Of a stretch of 64,000 nt of DNA, positions 48,495 through 57,352 are shown in pieces. This DNA is from an uncultured Clostridium sp. (GTDB lineage: Bacteria; Bacillota; Clostridia; TANB77; CAG-508), in assembly GCA_900553365.1 (NCBI GenBank), contig USDL01000001.1, forward strand, positions 1 to 64,000, in the 5' to 3' direction. The position numbers and the translations under genes are program-made. Below the pieces are notes generated by a model. That model saw only the letters and a list, made by a program, of their open reading frames with translations. It was not told the origin of the DNA and ran no database searches. Numbering within the stretch: position 1 is the first letter of the stretch; each line of letters opens with the position of its first letter.

Positions 48495-48763
48495 TAACTT
48501 AAACACTCCAAGCTGTGTCCTATAGTAGACTCTTGAAACCACTTTGTATTAACAACAGAAGGGTCTCCTAAAAATTCTACATAATCTTCTGTAACTTTAG
48601 TAATTACACCAACTAAATCATAATCTTCGTGGCAGGAATTGTAACTAATAATTGTCCAGTTTAACAAATTAGCCTGAGCATCTTCAATATTATCTTCTTT
48701 TCTATTAAATCTGTATTTTAACCATTTAGTAGATTCTAAAGGTTGCTTCTTTGGAAGATTCAT
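48494..48763 (-). CDS. small unknown protein
   Basis: 89 residues (MNLPKKQPLESTKWLKYRF). Beta-rich with DYDLVGVITKVTEDYVEFLG. ATGA overlap with the upstream zinc-finger gene. Confidence 0.68.
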   Translation of the reverse strand: MNLPKKQPLESTKWLKYRFNRKEDNIEDAQANLLNWTIISYNSCHEDYDLVGVITKVTEDYVEFLGDPSVVNTKWFQESTIGHSLECLS

Positions 48764-49029
48764 TTCTTTTCCTCTTCTTTCCAGAAAGGATAATTATCTC
48801 TTTTTTTACAAGACCTTTCATACTTACAAGAAAGCTCACATCCATAAACCATATAATGATTATCACAATGTTTACAAACAGCTTGCCCATAAGGATAACT
48901 TAATTCTTCAAGCATTAAAACGGCTTTCTTTCCATCTATCCCGTCAATACATTTTCTCTCATGTAAATAACATTCGCCTAAAGACTAAAACTCTTTTCCA
49001 CACTTTTCACAACAATATTTAATTGTCAT
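48760..49029 (-). CDS. zinc-finger protein, one TAG (Gln)
   Basis: 89 residues. CEKCGKEF-Q-SLGECYLHERKC is a classic finger-like unit in which Q is TAG; CKHC...CELSCKYERSC follows. Under the standard code the gene falls apart and was not found. The ATG (49027-49029) and TGA (48760-48762) both overlap neighbours. Confidence 0.75.
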
Positions 49030-49457
49030 TTCCCATAAACCTCTTTTTTTTTACTTTCATAAAACTTGTTCAACCCTACGAGGTCAGGAGCATTTGGACA
49101 AGTCTTTTCTCCCATAAATGTAGTAATCATATTAATGATTCTCTTATTTCTATGATTAAGAGGAGGAATAGAAGTATCCTTAAAAGCAGAACAAATAAAA
49201 CGAGAACAAATCTCAGGTCGTACTTCATAAATTTGGCACTTGTTTTCCTTGTTCAAAAAAGGACAAATATCTTTAAAATCTTTATCTAAAGCAGTATTAC
49301 GATTAATCATTTTTACTTCTGGATGCTGACCAAGATACTTTTTAATCTTCTTTACTTCTGCATCACTTACACAAAGAATTGCAGAACAACAAGCTCCACA
49401 TCCAGAACATTTACCATCAATAGTATGGTCTACTTTATTAGCCATCTGACTATTCAT
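49026..49457 (-). CDS. YkgJ-type Cys-cluster protein
   Basis: 143 residues. CSGCGACCSAI (CxxCxxCC) near residue 17, CPFL, CQIYEVRPEICSRF are the family's eight-Cys pattern, thought to hold zinc or an Fe-S cluster. Start chosen at the ATG 49455-49457 (GGAGGA upstream). Phage role unknown. Confidence 0.85.
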   Translation of the reverse strand: MNSQMANKVDHTIDGKCSGCGACCSAILCVSDAEVKKIKKYLGQHPEVKMINRNTALDKDFKDICPFLNKENKCQIYEVRPEICSRFICSAFKDTSIPPLNHRNKRIINMITTFMGEKTCPNAPDLVGLNKFYESKKKEVYGK

Positions 49458-49888
49458 TCCCAAATTCCTCCATCAAGTTCTTCTCTTACGCGCATAAGAA
49501 TCTTTCCTAACTTATTTTCTCCAACACCATTGCAAACTCCCCATGTAGTATCATGCCACCAATTTCCCTCTTCAAGATAAGCGTCACCAGTATCAAGAAG
49601 AAGTTTGGCGAGATTTTTGTTCTGAGTAAATTTTGCACTAACAATTTCATACATTGTTTGCTCTTTAATATCTTCCCAATCTTTACGCAACTTACAATTC
49701 CTACCAGCAAGTTTTGCTTGAGCTGGATTCATAGAAATATATTTTTTACGGTCTTCATCTCTAATTTCTTTTTGTGCTTGAAACGCTGCTTCTGAATTTT
49801 GATAGGTTAAGCCATTATAACTTACAGGTACATTATAAAAATTAGAGAGAAAAGCATAGGCATCAAAAAAATTTTTAATTGCTTCCAT
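49454..49888 (-). CDS. NADAR-domain protein (YbiA-like)
   Basis: 144 residues. FLSNFYNVPVSYNGLTYQNSEAAFQAQK is the family's opening and WWHDTTWGVCNGVGENKLGKILMRVRE its end. NADAR enzymes cleave N-glycosidic bonds to ADP-ribose, and some reverse ADP-ribosylation of guanine in nucleic acid. With the PARP and macro genes this gives both writer and eraser functions. ATGA overlap with the next gene. Confidence 0.9.
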   Translation of the reverse strand: MEAIKNFFDAYAFLSNFYNVPVSYNGLTYQNSEAAFQAQKEIRDEDRKKYISMNPAQAKLAGRNCKLRKDWEDIKEQTMYEIVSAKFTQNKNLAKLLLDTGDAYLEEGNWWHDTTWGVCNGVGENKLGKILMRVREELDGGIWE

Positions 49889-49889
49889 A

Positions 49890-51866
49890 TTATTTTCCAA
49901 TCCTTTTCAAAAATTCTTCTTCGTTCATAATAGAAGTCCCTAATTCAGCGGCTTTCTTAGCTTTAGATGAACCACTATTAGCTTCATTAGTCAAAAGATA
50001 ATCAGTCTTTTTAGAAACAGAACCAGTTAACTTCCCACAATTATCGGTAATAATCTTTTCAATTTCCGAACGTTTCATGGTATTAAAAGCACCTGTAACA
50101 CAGAAAGTTTTACCATTGATAAACTCATTCGTTGCAATCTGTACTGGCTTATCCCAAACTAAATTTAATTCAAAAATAAGATTTGTAAACAATAAATCTT
50201 CACTATTCCACCAGTTATGCAAAGCCTGAGACATTGTTTCACCAAAGCCATCTAAAGTAGAGAAATCAAAATTATTAAAATCAAGAGCTTCTTCAAAAGC
50301 CACCCAATCTCCATTAAAATGTTTACTGATTTCCTTTGCCGCTGTCTTGCCAATATTGGGAATACTTAAAGCGACAAGAAGATTTTCAAGTTTAACATGG
50401 CGAGACTTTTCAATAGATTCAATTAACTTACTATAAGACTTTTCCCCAAAACCATCCATCTCAATAATTTCGTTTTTATACTTATCAAGATGATAAAGGT
50501 CTGCATACTTCTTAACATACCCAGCATCAATAAATCTCTTAAGGGTAGCTTCACTTAAACCATCAATATTCATTGCTGGCTTAGATACAAACTGAACGAA
50601 CTTAGCCAAATTCTTCTCAGGACAATCTGGATTTTCGCACCAAAGAGTCTCAGCACCAGATTCAGAAATCTTAATTGTAGTAGGTTTACCACAACACGGA
50701 CAAATCTTTGGAATTTCAAAATCTGCATCACCATCTTTGTTACAAAAAACAATCTGGGGAATAATCATGTTCATTTTTGCAACTTTAACAGTACAATTCT
50801 TTCTCAAACCAAGAGACTTGATAATACTAATATTATGAACAGATGCACGACTTACTTCTGTGTTATCAAGAATAACAGACTCAAATACAGCAGTAGGAGT
50901 AATTACGCCAGTTTTACCAACCGCCCATTCAATATCTCTAAGAATAGTTCCAGCAGTTTCATCTTCATACTTAAAAGCTAAACTCTTACGAAAATGATGA
51001 CCAGTGTTACCAAGACTTAAACCATAAGCAATATCATCATAAGTAATAACACAGCCATCAACAGGAATACCTTTCTTATCAGCAGTCTGTTTCAACTTAA
51101 TAGTTAAATCTTCAATTCCATAAAGGTCAACATTACCACCATTGAAATAAATACAGTGGACAATAGTAAAACCCAAAGACTGAAGCTTACTCATATCTTT
51201 TCTAAAACTACCTGTAGTTCCCTCAATCAAACTCCAAGCCCAAAATTGAAGACCTCTCTGAGACGTAATTTTATTATCCAAAAGAGAAAGACTACCACTT
51301 GCAAGGTTGCGCTGAGTAGCATATTGCTCTCCATCAGGAAGTTCTGCATTAATTCGTTCAAAATCTTCTTTAAGAATAATACATTCACCATCAATAACAA
51401 GGGTTTCTTTGCTATCAATAGTTAAAGGAAGATTTTTCATAACCTTAGCATTATTAAGAACATCAGTGCCTTCAACACCATTGCCACGAGTTTCAGCAGA
51501 AACAAGCTTACCATTTTCATATTTAACAGACATAGTAAGGCCATCTAACTTCATAGATAAAGCTACTTCTCTATCTTCTGCAAAATTAAGTAAATCCTGA
51601 CAGCTTTTTGTTTTGTCAAGCGAAAGCATTAAATGGTCATGTTTAACTTTTTTTAGCGAATCAATAGCTTCATAACCAACGGTCTGAGTGGGAGAATTGG
51701 AAAGAATAAAATTCTCTTCTGTTTCTAATTCACGCAATTCGTCAAACAGCTTATCATATTCTGCATCAGAAACCAGAGATTCGCTATAATTATAATATTT
51801 ATCTCGATACTTATTTAACAGACTCGTTAATTCCTTAATACGTGCAATATTTTCGTAATTATTCAT
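49890..51866 (-). CDS. ligA: NAD-dependent DNA ligase
   Basis: 658 residues. Adenylation domain with the MKLDGLTM lysine near residue 112, OB fold, four-Cys zinc finger (CPCCGKP...CENPDCPEK, near 400-425), helix-hairpin-helix repeats and a C-terminal BRCT domain (NGKTFCVTGAF onwards). Length equals cellular LigA. Seals nicks in replicating DNA using NAD+. I chose the ATG at 51864-51866 with GGAG upstream. Confidence 0.96.
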   Translation of the reverse strand: MNNYENIARIKELTSLLNKYRDKYYNYSESLVSDAEYDKLFDELRELETEENFILSNSPTQTVGYEAIDSLKKVKHDHLMLSLDKTKSCQDLLNFAEDREVALSMKLDGLTMSVKYENGKLVSAETRGNGVEGTDVLNNAKVMKNLPLTIDSKETLVIDGECIILKEDFERINAELPDGEQYATQRNLASGSLSLLDNKITSQRGLQFWAWSLIEGTTGSFRKDMSKLQSLGFTIVHCIYFNGGNVDLYGIEDLTIKLKQTADKKGIPVDGCVITYDDIAYGLSLGNTGHHFRKSLAFKYEDETAGTILRDIEWAVGKTGVITPTAVFESVILDNTEVSRASVHNISIIKSLGLRKNCTVKVAKMNMIIPQIVFCNKDGDADFEIPKICPCCGKPTTIKISESGAETLWCENPDCPEKNLAKFVQFVSKPAMNIDGLSEATLKRFIDAGYVKKYADLYHLDKYKNEIIEMDGFGEKSYSKLIESIEKSRHVKLENLLVALSIPNIGKTAAKEISKHFNGDWVAFEEALDFNNFDFSTLDGFGETMSQALHNWWNSEDLLFTNLIFELNLVWDKPVQIATNEFINGKTFCVTGAFNTMKRSEIEKIITDNCGKLTGSVSKKTDYLLTNEANSGSSKAKKAAELGTSIMNEEEFLKRIGK

Positions 51867-51877
51867 ATTAATCTCCA

Positions 51878-51955
51878 TTACTTGTCAATTGTGCTCATAA
51901 TAAGCAAAGATAAAACAACCCAAACAACTAAAATACCAACTACTGCATAACTCAT
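51878..51955 (-). CDS. 25-residue single-helix membrane peptide
   Basis: Sequence runs MSYAVVGILVVWVVLSLLIM and ends STIDK: one transmembrane helix. The ATG overlaps the TGA of the upstream gene (ATGA), with GTGAG before it, so it is translationally coupled. Could be a regulator of membrane proteins or a toxin-like peptide. Confidence 0.6.
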   Translation of the reverse strand: MSYAVVGILVVWVVLSLLIMSTIDK

Positions 51956-52767
51956 AATTTAGTCTCACTTTCTAAAAGCTCTTTCTTTAAAGAATTAGCT
52001 ATCATTCTCCTTTGTACATTTCTTAAAACATTTTCTACTTCTTTGTTAGTCTCAAAATGCTTATCCATTACATATTCATCTACCAAAACTTCTGCTTCGG
52101 TAATTAAGTTTTCTGCAATTCTTTTAGCATCTTCAACTGGAATAGGAGTGGTCTTATAACTAATTAATAATTCTGGATTTTTAGGAATTAAAATTTTTTC
52201 ATAGGGTTCATCTGCTATATATCTTTTAATAAAATCTGCTAATCTTGCAATATGATGAAAATCTTTTAATCCATATCCATAATTATCAATATCAAATTCA
52301 TTGTGAGGGGCTCTATGAAGCATTTGTTTGTATTTTGTTTTCATGTTACCATACATTGTTAATACAGCTTTTTGAGGACAATAATGTGCAATAGCCTCTC
52401 TATTTTTAACAACAGCCCCTAACCACACCCCAGTGTATTCAGGATTAAGCTCAAAATATTTCGTAAATAAAGTTTCTGTAAAATTAATATTTTGTTTCAA
52501 ATAACTATTAAACATTAAGCGAATGTCTTTAACTTCAAGCTTTCCTCCATCTTCATCTCGATGATATTCTTTACTAACCCAATCTTTAGAATCAACAATA
52601 TCATCAAAATGAGGAAGCACAATTGCTTTTGTGTCAACATCAGAATGTTCCGTAGCCATTCCGTAATTATTACTACCATAAACAAATACGCCGACTACAT
52701 TATATCCAAGTTCACTCAAAAATTTATAATCTGAATGAACTCGATTATTAACTTTTTCCAAATTCAT
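51952..52767 (-). CDS. nucleotidyltransferase-fold protein
   Basis: 271 residues. VFVYGSNNYGMATEHSDVDTKAIVL near residue 27 is the GS...DxD signature of the pol-beta superfamily with two metal-binding Asp. The C-terminal half is helical with HRAPHNEFDIDNYGYGLKD. This phage family is known but its substrate is not. The ATG follows AAGGAAGG. Confidence 0.85.
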   Translation of the reverse strand: MNLEKVNNRVHSDYKFLSELGYNVVGVFVYGSNNYGMATEHSDVDTKAIVLPHFDDIVDSKDWVSKEYHRDEDGGKLEVKDIRLMFNSYLKQNINFTETLFTKYFELNPEYTGVWLGAVVKNREAIAHYCPQKAVLTMYGNMKTKYKQMLHRAPHNEFDIDNYGYGLKDFHHIARLADFIKRYIADEPYEKILIPKNPELLISYKTTPIPVEDAKRIAENLITEAEVLVDEYVMDKHFETNKEVENVLRNVQRRMIANSLKKELLESETKL

Positions 52768-52834
52768 AATTTACCTTCCTTAATGTAAATAAGTAACAAT
52801 ATACAAATACATTTGTCTATTCTTACTTAATGAC

Positions 52835-52863
52835 ATTATAGCAAATAAATTTTGTCTTGTCAA
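52835..52863 (-). promoter_or_regulatory. sigma70-type promoter
   Basis: TTGACA, 17-bp spacer, TATAAT. Drives the nucleotidyltransferase, ligase and NADAR genes. Confidence 0.92.
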
Positions 52864-52881
52864 GAAGTTATAAGAAATAAG

Positions 52882-52917
52882 TTGAAAGGGGTATAATACC
52901 CCTTAATCAACTTCTAT
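52882..52917 (-). terminator. hairpin after the 52903-53112 gene
   Basis: AAGTTGA..AAGGGGTATTATACCCCTTTCAACTT, a long stem. It includes the stop codon of the gene and precedes the next promoter; only a weak T run follows. Confidence 0.6.
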
Positions 52918-53112
52918 CTTTTTATATTTTCCGCAATTACATTCACCAGCATAATTTTGTTCTCTAAAGGCTTTGCAAATACAAACCATATCGTCAGTTC
53001 GAGTTAAACCACATGGACAATATTGTTTTCCATATTTTTCTTTCATTTCTGCAAGCTGACGATTTGTTTCGTCTACTAAATCTTTATCGTCGTTCAATAC
53101 AATTTTTAACAT
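52903..53112 (-). CDS. small protein with CxC/CGC cluster
   Basis: 69 residues. CPCGLTRTDDMVCICKAF and GECNCGKY near the C-terminus make a six-Cys cluster. It is the last gene of the ribonucleotide reductase unit, one base from NrdG, so an accessory Fe-S or redox role for NrdD/NrdG is plausible. The same CPCGxTR...CxCxxFR pattern is seen next to phage NrdG in other genomes as far as I remember. Confidence 0.72.
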   Translation of the reverse strand: MLKIVLNDDKDLVDETNRQLAEMKEKYGKQYCPCGLTRTDDMVCICKAFREQNYAGECNCGKYKKIEVD

Positions 53113-53606
53113 TAAGATATCCTCTCTGCATGTTGATTGTCAGAAACCAATGTAATTTGCAAAACATCATCAAAACGTGAAACTAAATTTGGTTTATAAC
53201 GACCATATTTTAAAATTACATTGGGATACTTTTTTAATTGCTCAATTTCTTTTCCTATCTCTTCTTTATAATATCCCGTATAAATTACAAAATCATCATT
53301 ACAATTTTGCTTTCTAAAATAATCCAATAAAGACAAAACTTCTTCAAATTGCAACATAGGCTCTAAACCTCCTATTACAACTGCCTTTGTAATTTCATTG
53401 TCTATATAAGCTTTATAAATAGAAGAAATTAAAAATTCTTTAGTAGCTTGTCTTACCACAGGTTCATTTTGACATACAGTAATTGGAATATTAGCTTCAT
53501 GACAACATTTCCAATCACATTTACAAGTGATAAGGAAGAGGGAGGGCTTCGCATAATTAACAAAGTCCTCCATGACAACACCTTTAAGATGAATCTTCTC
53601 TTCCAT
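53112..53606 (-). CDS. nrdG: anaerobic ribonucleotide reductase activase
   Basis: 164 residues. Radical SAM-type activase: CKCDWKCCHEANIP carries the Cys cluster (spacing unusual: CxxxC then C), VVIGGLEPMLQFEEVLSLL is the GGEP segment. It generates the glycyl radical on NrdD. Overlaps the 52903 gene by one base and follows NrdD by four. Confidence 0.82.
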   Translation of the reverse strand: MEEKIHLKGVVMEDFVNYAKPSLFLITCKCDWKCCHEANIPITVCQNEPVVRQATKEFLISSIYKAYIDNEITKAVVIGGLEPMLQFEEVLSLLDYFRKQNCNDDFVIYTGYYKEEIGKEIEQLKKYPNVILKYGRYKPNLVSRFDDVLQITLVSDNQHAERIS

Positions 53607-53610
53607 AAAT

Positions 53611-55539
53611 TTATCCTTTCATAATAGAATCTGCATCTAAAACATTATACCAACGTCTTAAATTAAATTCCTTTTTTCTAATCTTTTGATAACTACTTAC
53701 AGGGGTATAAAAACCTACTACTCTCGCATATTGGTCCGCCACAGGCTTTCCACAAATAGGACATGTTTGAGTTCCAATGAAAGAATGTTTATCTTCACAA
53801 ACATTAATTTTAGTTGTAAACGCAAAATAAATTACACCTTTAGAAGCAACATAATTAAGCATGTCCCAAGCACTTTCTTTTGTTGCAAAACGATTTTCAA
53901 TATCAATGTGGGCAATGCATCCACCACCACATTTTTCATCAAGCACGCTGCCTAAACGACACTTTTCTTTAATAGTGCATTGTTCAGTTAATGGAATCCA
54001 CTGATTTGAGTAAATAAAATACTTATCTTGTTCAAACAGAAGATTATCTGCTGTGCAAATTACACCAGCACAATTTTCCCGAGGGATAGATTCAACATTA
54101 AAAGAAAAATTACATTCAAAGCTATCTTTTACTTCATTAATAGCATCAAGAATCTAACAAGCAAATTCCAATCCCTCTTCTGTATAATATTTATTACCAA
54201 ACTCGTCAGTATTAATTAATCCAAAAGAATCAATAACTTCATACATTCCAAGAATACCAATAGTACAATATTGCTTATCAAGTTCAACTGCTCCTTCTTG
54301 ATAGTTAGGAAGCAGACCTTTTTCTATATTACGCTCCAAAATATGACGCATACTAGTTAACGCCTTGCAATCCAAAAGCACACGGTCTTTAAGAAGTTCA
54401 ATATATTTCTTTTTATTAAATTTAGTCTCATATGCAATGCGCATAAGATTAATTGTACTCACACGACAAGACCCAACAGACAACGCTGTACCACCAATAG
54501 AATTAACAAAAGCATCAAGCTTTTGAGTGTCAGAAAGTAAACGGCAACAATTTGAAAGCACTCCAACATTATCAGATACAAAGAAATTAGAATCAGACCA
54601 CTTAATGTTATGATAACAAGCCCATCGAGCAGTTTCTTCATCTTCAAATTTGCCATCTTTATAAAGTAAAGAATAAGTTAAAACAGGGAAAGTAAACATG
54701 TTTTCACTGCGAATATCACTTACTACATCCATAAACAAACGCTGGCATTTCATAATTTCTTCAATTTGGTCAATAGCGAAAGACCCATCTGGAAATTCCA
54801 AACCACCAAACAAAGATTCAAGATAAGGACGGTCAAAAATACTTACATTTGTAAAAGCACACTGGTCAATTCTAAGGAATGGTTGATTTAATCTATAAAC
54901 AAATTTCTGAAAATATTGTCTTAAATAAGTATCGGGGTCTTTAAAATAATGCCCGTTCTTTATATCCATTTTCCAGAAATAATAAGCCCAAATAATTACA
55001 TTTGGGAGACCAACGGCCCGAGATTGACGGTTACTGAGGAACGAAACAAACTCAATAACATCATCAAAATATGTGTCCAAATGTTTAGGAGGCTGATTAT
55101 TATATCCTCCAAGGAAAAACAATCCTTCTCTTGCCAAACGAGTTAAATCATTTGCCCAACAATAGGGAAAATAACTTGCCGTAGCAGAATCGTTAAGATA
55201 AAAACCCTTGCTAAATTCCTATTCTAACCAAGCTTTAGCAGTGCGCAGTCCCCATTTTTTCTTAATTTCAAGGAAAATTTTATTTAAACCAAAAAGCTTA
55301 TCTTCACTCTTCCCCTTTTCAGTCATAAAAGAACGAATATCTCTATGGCTAGCATTTGCATTAGGGTCGATAGTAGCATCTGCCATTGTACTTTGATTTA
55401 CGAATTTATCTAAGAATTCTGAAAAATCTAACTAACTAGAATGAACCCCATTAATATATTCGAAATCTTCACCATATTTCTTTTTTAAATCTTCAAGACA
55501 TCTTTCAAAATCTTTTGTTAAACGAAGTGAAATGTCCAT
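53611..55539 (-). CDS. nrdD: class III (anaerobic) ribonucleotide reductase, three TAG (Gln)
   Basis: 642 residues across three TAG codons (HSS-Q-LDF, AWLE-Q-EFSKG, EFAC-Q-ILDA); the standard code breaks it into pieces. Substrate-barrel segments such as WANDLTRLAREGLFFLGG, VGSCRVSTINLMRIA and GILGMYEVIDSFG are recognisable. The C-terminus has the zinc site (CEDKH...CPICGK) and the glycyl-radical loop RVVGFYTPVSSY. No ATP-cone at the N-terminus. Its presence implies growth in an anaerobic host. Confidence 0.94.
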
Positions 55540-55557
55540 ATAAAATTTTCCTCCTTT

Positions 55558-55761
55558 TTAATTGTTATTAATCCATTGATTTGCTTCATTGAAAGCCATA
55601 ATTTCTCCATCAACTTCAAGTAATGGAGCAGAAGCAAAACCCTTTTTAATCATTTCCTTTACATCGAAATCAGTTCTGGCTTCAAATTCAATTCCCTTTT
55701 GTTTAAGTTTCTTTTCTAAAACAATACAACGAGGGCAATTAGTGGTATACAAAACAACCAT
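55558..55761 (-). CDS. glutaredoxin-like protein
   Basis: 67 residues. CPRC near residue 9, then KKGFASAPLLEVDG, the cis-Pro loop. A small NrdH/glutaredoxin, the expected electron donor; class III enzymes normally use formate, so it may serve thioredoxin-type reduction or the glutaredoxin-dependent NrdD subgroup. Confidence 0.88.
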   Translation of the reverse strand: MVVLYTTNCPRCIVLEKKLKQKGIEFEARTDFDVKEMIKKGFASAPLLEVDGEIMAFNEANQWINNN

Positions 55762-55784
55762 AACATCAATCTCCTTTTGTCCTT

Positions 55785-56327
55785 TTATGTAACATCTAAA
55801 TTACCATTAGATAATTTAACTAACTAATTATATAATTTCATACAACCCCAAGTATCTGCATCTGCACTATGAGCGTTTTCTAAAGTATAACCAAAATGTT
55901 CAAGCAAAGTCCCTAATTTATAATTAGCTACCTCTGCTTTTGGAATTAAACGTTTCGCATTTTCTAAGGTGCAACAAACAGCATGATTTGGAATTGGAAT
56001 GTGGTATCTTTTCAATTCTGGATAAATTACTTTGTTAGCGTCATATTTGGCATTGTGAAAAATCCAAACACTATCTGTCATATAATCTTTTATTTCTTCC
56101 CAAACTTCGTCAAATGTAGGGCAATTTTTAATAGTATCATAAGTGATACCATTAACTTTAGATGCTCCACTTTCAATCTAGGTCTACGGATTTACTAATA
56201 TATATTTATCAACAATTTTTTTGCCGTTTTCATACACTAAAATTGCAATACTAACAATTCTATTTTCTTTAAATCCAGTAGTTTCAGTATCTCCTATAAC
56301 GAGCTTATTATAATTAGGGAGAGCCAT
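55785..56327 (-). CDS. DnaQ-like 3'-5' exonuclease, three TAG (Gln)
   Basis: 180 residues. DTETTG (Exo I) near residue 13, FHNAKYDANK (Exo II) near 97, HSADADTWG (Exo III, H-x4-D) near 155: a DEDDh nuclease. ILVNP-Q-T-Q-IESGASKVNGIT uses TAG for both Q, where family members have NPQxxI; a third TAG follows MKLYN. Probably proofreads for the phage polymerase. ATG at 56325-56327. Confidence 0.88.
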
Positions 56328-56329
56328 AA

Positions 56330-56773
56330 TTACTCTCCCTCTACATCTTTATTAGATTTCAGAGCATTTGCTCTTGCTGTTTCAATAGTATTATTTTCAT
56401 CTTTAATAGCCAGAATTTTCTTCATCTTATTAAAAGCTTCTAAAATATATTTCAAAGAACCAGATAAACACACTCCTAAAGTTGCCACTGTTGAAATAAC
56501 AGTACTATATTCAGCAGGAATAGGAAGATTGTTTTTGTTTGCCCAAGGAATAATTAAAGAGGTAGAAAGTACAAGTAACATTGTACCACCCGCAAAAGCT
56601 AAAATTTTATAAAGGCTATTTATTAATCTTTGTTTTTCAAAAGTCTCTCCTGCAATTTTAATATTATAATACAAAGAGAAACTAACATTAGAAAGATATG
56701 CCATGCCAAAAATAGAAAATCCCACCAAAGCTGCCAAAAGATTTTCTAAGGCTAATTTCCAAAAATCCTACAT
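56330..56773 (-). CDS. membrane protein whose second codon is TAG
   Basis: 147 residues: ATG TAG GAT... read MQDFWKLALENLL. Three hydrophobic helices (about 15-38, 50-72, 85-105) and a charged cytoplasmic tail. Ribosome site AAAGGAG. With TAG at codon 2, expression depends fully on suppression, so it cannot be made before the suppressor tRNA acts. Confidence 0.72.
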
Positions 56774-56791
56774 AACTTTCTCCTTTAAATT

Positions 56792-57265
56792 TTAATTACC
56801 AGAACTTCCAAATCCGCCAGCGCCGCGCGCAGTATCGGGAAGTTCTTCTACTTGTTCAAAAGTAGTGGGAAGCACAGGAAGAATCATAGCTTGAGCAATC
56901 CTATCTCCGTGTCTAATAATTTGTGTTTCAGTACTATCATTATGAAGAGCAACAATCCATTCACCACGATAATCTGCATCAATTACTCCAACGCAATTTG
57001 CAGGACGCAAACCTTGCTTTGTAGCCAACCCACTACGAGCAAAGACAGCACCCCAATATCCAACAGGAATTGCCGTTGCAATACCAGTCTTTACCTTTAC
57101 CGTTTCGTGAGGACGAATCTTGATTCCTGCAACATCTTTCTGAACATCCCAACTATAATAACTATCATCAGGACAATCAGCATAAAGGTCGAAGCAAGCA
57201 TCAGTCTCGTGCGCCTTAGTAGGCATTTTAGCTGTCTTAGACAGCAATTTAATCTTTACATCCAT
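56792..57265 (-). CDS. dut: dUTPase
   Basis: 157 residues. ACFDLYA (motif 1), FARSGLATKQG (motif 2, P-loop like), GVIDADYRGEW (motif 3), GDRIAQAMI (motif 4) and GAGGFGSSG (motif 5) are all present. Hydrolyses dUTP to dUMP for the thymidylate pathway. ATG at 57263-57265 after AAGGA. Confidence 0.96.
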   Translation of the reverse strand: MDVKIKLLSKTAKMPTKAHETDACFDLYADCPDDSYYSWDVQKDVAGIKIRPHETVKVKTGIATAIPVGYWGAVFARSGLATKQGLRPANCVGVIDADYRGEWIVALHNDSTETQIIRHGDRIAQAMILPVLPTTFEQVEELPDTARGAGGFGSSGN

Positions 57266-57330
57266 ATTTGTCAATCCTTTTTTGTTTAATTTTAATTTGT
57301 TTCTGTTTTATTGTATAATATATAAAAATG

Positions 57331-57352
57331 GTGGAAAGTTACCCTTCCACCA
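57331..57352 (-). terminator. intrinsic terminator
   Basis: GGTGGAAGGGTAACTTTCCACC then ATTTTTAT on the minus strand, overlapping the end of the RNA ligase gene. Confidence 0.85.
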
